Assembly: GCA_009760855.2 (NCBI GenBank)
Contig: WPIO01000048.1
Coordinates: 3,110,001-3,150,111 of the forward strand
From: Cristatella mucedo
Taxonomy: Eukaryota > Bryozoa > Phylactolaemata > Cristatellidae
DNA: 40,111 bases
Direction of reading: 5' to 3'
Positions within the stretch are counted from its first letter, which is position 1; each line of letters begins with the position of its first letter. The notes under the pieces are model-generated. The model was not told the origin of the DNA. It worked only from the letters and a program-made list of their open reading frames with translations, and made no database searches. Both the position numbers and the translations under genes were made by a program. This document shows positions 23,201 through 35,200 of the stretch, one piece after another.

Positions 23201-26200
23201 TGTGTCACACTCATCAAGGTCGAATTTTAGCCTTTCCCACTCATACCAAAATCCTGGCTCCGCCCTTGGCCACGACCGTGCTGCTGTGCACACAATGGGC
23301 ACTCGTACTTACAGCCCATATCTGATTCTTATCATCTTCGGTCCCGTTCCCTTGTCACATCTCAAGCTCACAAATTTGTCATCTCTCACCCCTTTCATTT
23401 GCCTCTTTGTATCTTTCTTGCTTTTTAATGTTGCTGTACAAATGGTGAAAGACCATTGGCTCGATCTGCATCAATCAGCAAAATCAGTCTGTCCTTGCAA
23501 TGGTTACAAGTTGCATCAGCCACAGCTCAAAACACTGTGCACTTGTGGGTAGCCTTGCAACGGCACCTGCTCGTTCTGCGGAGATTGTGAGCTTGTAATG
23601 CAAAACTCTTCCTTCGGGCTGACCATGAGCTAGATCTTTGGTCATGACATAGATCAGAGTACTAGCAGATCTGGTCTATTTGTAAAGTAACTGGGTGGCC
23701 AAATGGACCGTAGCTGCATTGTAAACTACCGGACTTTTGCCTGATCAACGATGCTAAGTTTGCATGCCTAAGAATAATGGTGTACTTCGGTCAATAAGAA
23801 TTTTGGCAGGTGCACAGCCCGTGGGATTAGTGCTGTATCAATTCAGCCGAGACTGGTGCAGTGCGTCTTGGCAGCAGCAGAAGTTTCATGCAGAAATCAT
23901 ATCCCAGATGTAAGTTAAGACTTGCATTTAGACCTCTGCCTCGAAGGGAATGCATATATAAACTCACTGTCGTGCTGGCTTGATGCAGGTGCTTCTAGTT
24001 GCCAGCCCAGATGCATGAGAAGAAGAAACTGTGGAGGGTTAACTGGGTCAAGACCGGGTCAAGCCCGGCACTGAGTTCGGCAGCCATCTAGACATGCTGC
24101 TGTATCCAGTTATGCAAGTGCAGAGCTCTTGCTGGTGGGTGGGTGTGCACGCACCACACCATTCTGCCGAGAAACACTTGAAGGGTGAGGCGTAATTCAC
24201 ACGACTGCATTGGATTAATATAAAAAACGGCAGTTTTGAATCTTACTGTGCGACAGCATTGAACTATAGATGTAATACAATCCACACGTACGCTTTGTAG
24301 CTGTGCCCAGCAAGTCTCGACTCTGATCTTTTTCTTTGCAGGAGGAATATTTAGGGTGTACCTCAAGTTCGACGAGAACTATAGTGAATCTCCACCAGAG
24401 ATTTGCTTTCACACGATCCCTTTCCACCCGAACGGTTAAGTATTGCTATGTAAACTCCTTATTCACTGCCGTGCTGCATAGCACCTGAGCAGCAGCTGAC
24501 CAGGTGCTGCTACGCACTTCGGTAGCAGGAGCTTCAGCAGCTTCGGCAAGGCTGTGTCGGGGTTGCCACCACTTCAGCACCGACGGCTGTGGCCAACTTG
24601 CTGTGAGAATGTCGTGTCAGCAGCTGGCAAGCGACCGAGTCGGAAATAGCACCAGTCTGAACTGGGCCTGGCGTACCTTTCTGTGTTCTAGTCGACATGG
24701 TGACCGGCCGGCCTTGCATTGATCTGATCGACGATCCGAAACGGTGGCGTCCTGATTACAGGATCTACTCTCTGCTCCTGACAGTGCAGGTATCAAAGCC
24801 ACGTGCCGTTTTTCACAGTGATATGTCACACGACCCGATAGTAAAACGCTTGCTTGTCTGACAAGCAAACGAACGTTGCAGTCTATGCTGAACTCACCGT
24901 CGGAAGAGAGGGCCGTCAACATGGAAGCAGTAGCCATGATGCAAAACTCACCCAAGCTTTACGAAAAAGTCGTTGCTGAGTGTGTCGCTGCAAGCATGAG
25001 AATTCAGGGTAAGCCTGCTAGAAATCGCAGTAGGTTAGAGGTTCCAAAATCTGTTGTCACGGCCACTGCAGAAATGCTACTACCACGGCTGCTGGGCAGT
25101 GTAGTTAGGTTAGACGTGGGCCATGTTAGCTAGCCACGTTTGCTCTTGCAGATGGCCAACCGGTGGGAGCAGGTGGTATTGCAGACACACCCGGACACGA
25201 TAAGCACCTGAAGAGTGCTGGCAGGAGACGCAAGCTTACAAAATTGTCATTTGATGACTACTACAAGACGTGGAGTGCAATTGCAACGTCGAGAAACCGT
25301 CCAGGCGATGCTCTTGAATGTAAGCCTTTGGGGGTCTTTGCCACTAACCAATTGATAGCTGTCAGCAGCGTGTCTAGCCATGCACCTCCGACCTTATTGG
25401 CAGCAATCAGCAACCACTTGCCTTTAACCGAAGCTTGCATTAGCAATCAATTGCCTCCGGCTGGCTCACCGTCGTCACTTGCTGCATCCCATCTCGGAGA
25501 GGGCTGCCCTTTACATTCTCCCAGACTCACTGAAAGCCATCTCTGTGCATGCTCGTACAGACACGCACTCTCGGATGGGGTGCAGCAGTGGTCTGTGCAG
25601 CTCTGGCGCTGGTCTGTGCAGCTCTTATGTGCCTGAGTGTCGGGCACACAAGAGCTGCAAAGAAAAGACTTTTATCAGCACTCTAATTTTTAACAGAGTC
25701 GATCCGTATGCAAATCTTCACGGCCGAAGCTTTAAACTTTGGTCCTGTGGAACCAGCCTAAATCGGCAAGGGCTGCAAGCAAGCAATGTCAGCACTGCTA
25801 TGTGGCAGCATCTATTGTTGTCTCACCATCGTCAGCATAATCTCAGCTCAGGATTTTATTTTGCAGATCTAGAGAAAATTAAAGGCAATCCTTCTCTTCA
25901 GGAGATTCACCTCGGTCTTACTCTCAAAGAATTTTCGGACGAGAGAAAGGAAAGAGAAGAAAGGTGAGCGCTGTGCCATCATTCTTCCAAGCACCTAAGA
26001 TGAAGCTCTGCAGGCAGCGGCTCGTGCTGCTGGGGGCAAGCATCTTTCTGCGCTCAGTCCACTACCTGCATCAAGTTATCAGTTCCACTGCATGCAGCTT
26101 CGGGTCATTTTTACTCCAGCCGTGCCAGTGTGTTTGCTGCCTACACTGGAATTCTCGCAGACTCGGGACAACAACTTTCGGCAGGGAAAAGGGCAAAAAA

Positions 26201-29200
26201 ACTTCAAAGCTGACACCGATTCTGGTGCAGATAGTGGTTTTCATTTTTAAAGAATTTGGCCACCGTCAGCAGTCATATGCATTGAACAATAACCGGAAGG
26301 GGTAAATAAGTAATGGTGGCTGCAAGCACCATCGATGTCTCGGGGTGCTGTCTGGATGTTTTGGCACCACATAAGAAGTGTGCTAGCTGATCGCGTCGGA
26401 ATGAAAGGAAATACTGGTGCATGATTTTGCTCAGGTATCACTGTTTTTTGTGTTCACCTCAACTGCTTCGGTTGATCGAGGAGTCCTTCACATGGTGGCC
26501 CTCGATGGTGTCTTATTTGTGTACACTCAATTTGCTGCATTGCTCCATCAACGAGTGACTGCTTTGTCAAAAAATGACCCACAACCGTCGAGCAGTCGAG
26601 CTTGAAAGCCCCACAACAAAGATCTGTGCTTCTGCTGGAGATTTGCTTCGTGGACGTCAACCTGAATTGAGTGCCACACTGTCTTGCCCACATCCACCTC
26701 AGTGGCTGGCAAAAGCCATTAGAATCTCGGATCCTTATTAGTGTCCTTGCTCGCTGTTGTGGTAACTGATTGCTACCTGGCAGCCATGTGACAGCAAACT
26801 TTAGCTGTTCATGAGGAAAAGTTCTTTATCCATCGCTTAAGGTAGCATGCATCTTACATCAATTCATAGCTTTTCGATATTGTTGATTTCAAGGCCACCC
26901 TAAGTAGCTATTTAATAGCTATTTGCTACCAGGTTTTAAAAAAAAAGGCAGTGGGCAGCTAAGTTATGCAGTAGATGGCAGCCATAAGCAAGCCTTAATA
27001 GTAAGAATAACAAAGACAATTGGTCATTTGTATAGTACTTTTGGAAAGCTAAATCTCTATCCACGTGCATTACAATTCACTGCTAGAGAATCAATAACCC
27101 CGGGTTAAGGATAGGCAGAGTGCCATGCTTAGACAAGCATACAAAAGCGTCCCCGAAGAATGCTCATGCAGCAGCACACGAGAGACAACGTTCAGGGCCA
27201 CTGTTAGTAGGACCCTGGCTAGTAGCATGCACTAAACTAAGGTAAGCATGTAAAGCATACGGTGATGAAAGAGACAAGTTCATAGAGGCAAACTTTTTTA
27301 GCCGACACTTCAATGATCATCGCGGGTGGTGCAAAAAGCAGGAAATGAGTTCGTGACTTTCTGTGCACGAGAACTGAACGCCAGCTCACTAAAAGATTCC
27401 GATTTAATGTAAGGAACTGCGAAGCGGTAAGAAGCCGAGGTGAATGATGGTGCAAGAGGATTTTGGAGGAGGTCGTCTAGGTAACATAGCAAGTATAGGT
27501 AGCAGCAATTATCGGTGCAAGCAAATAAAGTGACACGTAAGCCATGTTGAGGATCTTAAAAGCGATTTGCTGCTTGATAGGGCAGCTATTGTAGCTCAGA
27601 AAGATTTTGGGTGATGTGGGAGATGTGCTGGTCAAGACATACCAGACCGGTTTCTGAGTTGTTCACTAGTTGCAGATGATTAAGGGCACAGGCCGGGAGT
27701 CCTGATTAAAGGGAATTGCTGCATTCTAGATTCGTTGTCACAAACGACATGTGAGCCAGATCGCATGTCATCTTCATCACATCACTCTTAATTGTTGGGC
27801 CCTGATGGCACAGGATGTAAGGTACTCGCTCTTCAATACCGAGGTTGTAGGTTAAAATCCTGTAGTGGGCGATCCTTTATTGCCAACAGCAAGCAGTGGT
27901 GAAAGCCATTAAGGGTCTTCGGCTGCTATACAAAATGAAGCTGTTAAATCCGCTAATATTTTTTTATCCAGCAAGCCCTGATTTTGGCAGTATTCTCAGC
28001 TGGAAGTTGGTCGTCTTGACAGTGAAGGTAATGTGCTCGTCTAATGACAAGCGTTTTTGAATAGCTAGCCCAGATTATTGAAAACGTCATGGTACGGATG
28101 CTAGACCAACCAATCTTAAGGATAAGGTCTAACTTTAGTTACACGAGGCTTACCCATAACTATTGGGTGGGCCATATCATTGTTAAGCATCGAGAAGTTA
28201 GTGCCCATCCAATTGCAATTGTCGTCAGTGCAGAAAATAAATGAATTCAGTGAGTCGCTTTGAACCGTGAGCGTAAGAGTTTTGTGTCCAAGTTGAATCA
28301 CGAGGCAGCCTCTGATCGCGCCTTTGATCCTGCATTTTGTTCGGTCAAACTTGTGTGGGGCCAATACAGTCAACTGCCTCGAATGCTTACGATGCTCTTT
28401 AATGCTAGTGGCCTACTTCCTTCAGTAATCATGCTAGTTTGGGTTATGGCCATACAGAATTTGGATCTCGTCCACTAACTTGTGGATTATAGCCCAAGTG
28501 TATTTGTGCTTAGTGAAATTATCCGCAGACTTCAAAGGAATAGCCGATATGCATTTTTGCTAAAACCGTGCTGTGCTAATAAATTATCAAGGGAGATATT
28601 TTTTAATAGCAGTAGTCATTGATTGTTGGTCATTTAAATTGAAATGATTACATTGTAAGGCTGAAACCAATTTAATAACAAACTAGTGAGTCCTTCGATG
28701 TCACAATACTTTATTCGTAATTTATGAACATTCATTGCCTTTTTATAACCCGTTTTAGAGTAAGTTACCCTCCTCCCACACCCCATGCCCCGGGTGTGGG
28801 GGACAATCGCCACCTAGGACGTTTGCCACTATAGACAATTGGCAATACTTTTATGGACACTATGATTGCAATACGTACTTATAAGAACGGTCACTTTTTC
28901 GCAAAGAAATCATTTCTGAGAGATCATAGGAACATTTATGTAGATTCGTATATGAAACCATTTACAACAGAGATTAATGCTTTCTGATATACTACTACAA
29001 TCCTTTACCATTCATGAAAAGCTGCTCAGTGCTTGAGTTGCTGTGCCTTGTGCGGTTTCAGCTATTCATGCAGGCCAAGCCTGGGAATGTTTCCAGGAAA
29101 TATGGTGTTCGAGCTCTTCATAGCCGAGGTCGTGGGTTCGAGTCTTGCAGTGAGCGATCCTTTATTGCCCAGTGCAAAGCAGCAATGGCAGTCGTTAAGT

Positions 29201-32200
29201 GTCTCTGCTGCTATATAAATGAGGCTATTAAATCAGCTAATCTTAAACCATAAATAGTAAAAAATACAACCATGTCTTCCACAAGAAGCATTGCAAGGAA
29301 CTGTGGTCTGTGGGCTGGTGTTATCAGAAGTAGCATTTTTCAAACTTCCTAGCCTAACTGTCGGTGGGTAGGCATGCTAATTACTTAATTAGCCGGTGTT
29401 ATATCGGGTAATATTTACCTTAGGCAGCTGGACGAGGGAGCTTGCCTGCAGCAGGCATTTCCTGATTGTTTGCCCTCTGCAAGAGGTGTGATGGCCACTT
29501 AGACTCGTCTGCTGCTATCCAATAGAGGCTGTTGAATCAGCCAATCTTTACTTCATTTTTACTTTGCAGACTTAATATCCCAGCAAGACGTATTTCAAAG
29601 GGTACTTTTTAGTTGTGCCAGTGACAGACAGTACTACTGGAGTAGGAATATGGGGACAGTCTCGGGGCGTACGACTGCCGATGCAATTACTGTTGTCGGC
29701 TTTGGCTTAAGACGGCTGTATCTAGCACATTTGGTCATGCTTTCTTTAGAGCATCTGTAAAGTGCCTAGAAAGTGATTAAGTTCTTTGAGGGAACTATAC
29801 AAATGCATTAATTATTATTTTTATATCCAAATGGTACAGTTGATGCTTACATGTATTTTCTACGCAGTGGCATTCCATCTGCAAAAAGTAGTACGACTAC
29901 GATTCCGATGAAGTTCGATGCTCTAGTTTGAGGACCGTTTCTTCCGAGCTTTTATTTAACACGTTTGCAGATATGTGCTTTCGAGCTTGAACGTGTGCCT
30001 ACAAAATCCCAAGTAGAATCTTCAAGGACGGTAAAATGCCAACAAAATGCCTGTTTCTATAGGGAACTTACGTAAATGTAGTCATACAAGTCCAGTGTGG
30101 TAAATCTCTGGAGATGGCCATTGTTCGGGAGTCCAATCCTGATTCCTGCCTTGGACTTTTTAAACTGTAACAGCGATTGGCTCTACTTTAATGTTGAGCA
30201 GACATTTTTTATTGAGCTGGGCAAGCACTTTAAAGGATCCATATTTTAGCTAGTGGAGCAGTACGACAAATATCCTTGCAAAAAAGCAGCAAGCAAATCA
30301 TTTCAAATCACATCACTGGGGCTTCTGTGAAGCACGAAGGCCATAATGCATGCCAGTGGATATAGAGACCTGCTCACCTTCCCCCTGACTCCCCCCCCCA
30401 CCCGAGGGCTGGGTCTGGGGTTGTGAGCACGAGTGAAGCCTGAGATGCCTTGCTTTGCCAGCCACAAGCCCTGGGCACGTGCCACGTCATATGCGGTCAT
30501 CCTGGCGCAATAAAGGTCACCTTGGGTGCCGTGATGGCACACTAGGTAAGGCGATTGCTTTTCACGACCTCGGGACCGAGGTCGTGAGTTTGAATCCTGC
30601 GGTGTGCGATCCTTAATCACAGCTCCAAGCGGAGGGGATAGCCGTAAAGGCTCTCATGTTACTATAAAAGAGGGTGTTAAACTAGCTAGTATTTAGTGAT
30701 TTATTTACCCTCTCTATACACTACTCTACTCTGAACTAGCAGATTTCAAGGTAAGATTGGCACGTCCAGAGACATTTACGGGCTTCCGGTGTCGCTGGCA
30801 AGGATAGGGAGCTCACCCAATGCACAATCCGTGGTGGGGGAGGGGGCAAATGGATCAATGCAGGCCGGAAGTGCCACCGCTTGGTGCGCATCAGCAAGTC
30901 CAAGCCTCCCAACTATCGGTAGGTGGCTGTTGCTAGAGGAGCCCGAGGTGATTGGGATAGGAATACCGTGTCACCACTTCAATGCCAGATTGAATTGGAA
31001 AAGTAAAAATAACGCACCTCCACAGGGCCTTCTTAGGAAGCCTTTCAAAATCCAATTTCAGTAATCTAATTGACCAATCAGAGGAAGCTGCGCTTATGCT
31101 GACCCGAACAGCCCGGTGTCGCGTTTCTCGGAGAATGCTGGTGGGTGCGAGATGAGGGGGCCATAACTCAAGTTTGTGTTTACCTTGAACGTCGGTCTAG
31201 TTCTGCTCGGAATCAAATGTGCCCCACGGAAAGCCTAAACCTTAAAACAAAAATGCTGTCGAGCCTTGGCTTCCTGTCGAGAAGCTGGAGAAAATTCATT
31301 AAACACACACCCACCACCCTCGCCACCCTTCCGAAGGTCAACCCTTACACCAGTCGTTTAGCAGGAGAATAAATATAATATATGAACAAATGTATTCGTT
31401 TATATAGCACTCTTAAGAGAACTTAATCTCTATTCAGGCTGGCTCGCACTCGTGGCTAGCCAGCCGTGCCACTTCCAGCTCACATTCGCAGCACTCGGGG
31501 TGCGCAGCAGCAGTAACAAGATCAGGCTCCAATGCAAGCGCTCGGTCACTAACTGCGTTTTCACTGCAGGCCACTGACCGGCTGGCCTTGGTATTCCTGC
31601 TGCTGGTGCTTCTGCGAGGTCTTCCTCTGGCCCGCAGGTGTGAGGCTATACGGTGAGCAAGGTAGTCTCTGTATAGCTACTTTTCGTTCGGACTCCCTCC
31701 TTCGATTAAACACAAGTTAAGCTCAACGATAATGTTGGCACCGAATCATGCGTGCGCAGTGCGTGCAGCAGCTGGGCATCGTCCTGTGGCAGTGACAGAA
31801 CGAGCTGCCCAGCCCTCAGCTGCGTGGATGGTGCCGAGTGGAGTGCGGCTCATAGACTGAGGGGTAAAGGTGCTTGCATTTCCCCATCCATACCGTTGGT
31901 TTGAGTCCTGCCATTCTTTATTGCCCACTGCAAGCTGCTGCAACAGTCTCCGAGGCTCTTCTGCTGTCAAATGAACAAGACATTTGTTTTTGTTTACTTT
32001 AATTGTGGTTCTCATTCATGTCTGGGAGAGAAAGTGACTAGATGTGTGTGGGCAGAAGTAAGCGTTTGTCAGGCGAGAGAAGGGCCACTCTTGCTGCTTT
32101 GCAATAGTGGCTCTGATGGTGGGAAATCCTGCCTTCATCATACTTTCCTTGCGAAGTGGGATCGAAGTGCAGCGATTGCAGCAGACGGCAGGTCAGCTTC

Positions 32201-35200
32201 AGACTGTGAGCCGGAGGCACGGTGCTTTGATTTACCCAATTTCAGCAACACTTTGCAGCAGCACTGATAGTCAAGACATATGATGTGTGCCGAGTTCGAG
32301 TCCTCTGAGGTAGGTGAAAAAGATTGTAAGCTCAAAAGTATTCTGCAACTAAGTGCCGAATGCAATGCTTTAAGTGGCAAAATGCTGTCCACACCTGACA
32401 CGAATCCAGAGCTCTCATGATAGTAATAATAATAATACGCTTGATAAAGCCCCTGAGAATTCAATCTCTTTCTAGGCGCTTTACTTCAAAATTGACCATC
32501 ATTAAGTCCATTTTAGCTAGTTTCTTCTTGCTTGAAACCTCGACATGCTGCCATGTGATCAACATAGTGTCTCAGAGTGTGCAGATTATAACTAATTCTC
32601 TTTTGCCTTACTAAACTTGATGCGCCATCGTGTAGCGGCCCAGTCACTTGCTGCTGTAAGGAGCTTGAGCAGCAGCTGTGCATGCCAAGTCACTGTCAGA
32701 TGGCACAGCCAACTGTGTATGCTGTCAGGTTTTTTCTGACTAATCAGCTGGTTGCTTCTTTCATTAAGTCAACTTCTTGGTCAATGATGTTTGTATGTCA
32801 TTAAGGCAGCCGAGAAGAAAATCTTGTCCTGCAGATATTTGCTGCTGCTTCTGCCTTGTGGGATGCACCCTCCCCCCCACCAGTGCCTGCACCTCGTGCC
32901 TTTTCATCGGCGGAACACTGTTGCCACACTGCTGTCACCATCGGTGCTGCCATTTGAAGCCAGCCTGCTTCGATGGCAAGCTTGTGCACTGTGTCTATGG
33001 TGGCACTGTCTGATTCAAGCTTTTTCTTGACGATGTCAGGCACAGAACCTTGGTATATGGAAACCTCCCCACCAAAAAGGACCCTTCTACCAGCAGGGAT
33101 GCTCAATTAGCCAAGGTGAACCAAATGAGAAAAATCTACCTGCCACGACGTGCAAGCAATGGTAAGCCAGCTGCTTAAGCTCTGTGCACCACTTGTCGGC
33201 TTCCTTTCCTGCCCCTCAGGAAGAAAGCCCAGCAGCCAGTCACGTGTACCCCCCCACCCACCCATCCACCCAACCAGGCACCAGAGCACATGTTCACAGC
33301 CTGTGGAGTGGCTGCTGCTGCCATTTATTTGTGGCTTGCTATTCACCGCGAGTCGACGTCAAGATCAGACTTGGGTGGTAGCATTTAAGGGGGTTTCGCA
33401 TGCCGAGCCCTGCTGCCGGCTTGGAGCTGTGCAAAGGAGAGCCTTCGTCAGTCATTGCACGTCACTCAGCTGCCCGAGCACTCAGCAAAGCCGAGGTCAG
33501 ATCTTGTAGATGATTGTCGTGAGTGCAGTGCTCCCTGCAGGCTGCTCGTGTTCCCCACAGGCAGGTGGGAAGCAATCACTGAGGCAATGGCAATGTGGCC
33601 GGCCGACGTCCTGCCCTGCGGGCTGCGGCTGTGTTTGAGTGCCGCCAAGAGCGTCTCGTCGACGAATGACATGACAGCGAAGTTTCTCTGCCTACTATTT
33701 CGAAGGCTGCAAATCAGGCTCTACGGTCAGCAATCTGGCACGTGCTGCTCATGCACGTGCTGCCCCGCGATCAGAAGCGTTAGTTCGCTGCGCAGAAGTT
33801 CGAATGCCCGAGGAGCTCGGAATCGATAGAGCACTGGCCTAGAAAACCAGCGATTGTTGCGGCATTCTATGACCTCGTTCTGCATTTTCGAATTACCGAC
33901 CAGAGTAGTTTCATCCACATACAGGTGCAGGAAAGGAAAATTGCACTATAAAACAAGGTCTGTAGTAGGACAGAGTATTTAAAAATGGTAGTCGACCCAA
34001 CATTGGCGTACCTCTATAAGATATATAAGTCATGTTGGCTGTGCTGTGTGATATTTACCAGAGAGTTAGCTTGGGTCTGTGGTTTACAATTCCAGCCAAA
34101 CTTGGAAGCAGTCGAGTTGCCACTGAGCACTGAAGGACGAGCAAAGCAAAGAAATATCTAGCTTCACGAGTACACAAGTTGTGGACTATGTTTGGTAGGC
34201 TGAAACCCTCTACGGAGTCCAAACGACTGCAAGATCTCCATGCAGTGCAAAAACGCTGTAATGTTGGAAAGAAATTTCAACTAGGTATGACAGAAACAAA
34301 GCTGTAGCATAGCTTTTCTGAGACTGGAAACGATCGGACGACATGGCCATAAAAAGTAAAATCTCGAAGAGATTTTCTTCTGAGAAAAGTGGCTAGAATG
34401 CTATTATTGACGATGAGGTTGAAACTGTGAATGAACTATTCTGTGGAGGTTATCACAGCAAGAACCAACAGTCAAATCTGAACATTACATGGACTTGAAG
34501 AGAGTGAGCTACTATATGTCTGACTTCATGCCATGTAGCAGTCTTTAATAATAAACGTTGTGCAACTTTTCATGTGAGATGTAGATGGCTGTACTCTCCT
34601 GAATTGCCCAGCGTAAATACAGGTTTTCTAAAAGGCTAAGCCGTCTGGAATGGACTGCAGTGACCGTGCTCAGTGGACATTTGCTGGCTGGCAAAGAGTT
34701 GTGTCGACTGAAGAATCCCAGTGCATCATTTTCTATAAGGAGACTAAATGTGAAGCAGTAAGCGAATGAAATTATTTCCAAGATTGCTGCCTCCAGAAGA
34801 TGTTTCAATTCTGTGATGACAGTGCTCGTGGGGACTGTAGCACAGCAGTTGGAACTCCCTATTGCATTGCCGATGACCACGAGTGGGCTAGCTGTAATTG
34901 TGGCTTCATGGTCATCCTTACAAGCAAGGCAAAACCACTGTTTATGCTCCTTAAGTAGGTCTACTTCTTTCTGAAAATAGCCAAACTTGGATCAACCTGC
35001 TTATGATCGTGCACATGCACAGGGCTGCACCATGAATTGGTGACCTAACTAGGGAGCTGCAGCGCCAGCAGAGCTGCCTTCGACCAGCCCACACATGGAT
35101 TGCGGCGCTGAGCTGGGTATTTGGCTTTTACTTCCGATGTCTTGTAGGAGATAACTCGATTTTTTAGACCAAAATACCCCCACCCCAGTGACAGGCAGTA

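Noticed and set aside
29875-29930. Possible UBE2U exon after TTTTCTACGCAG ([15 protein letters not shown])
   Set aside because: The acceptor phase fits exon 7, but no donor gives the phase needed by exons 8 or 9, and using its own stop would lose the conserved C-terminus.
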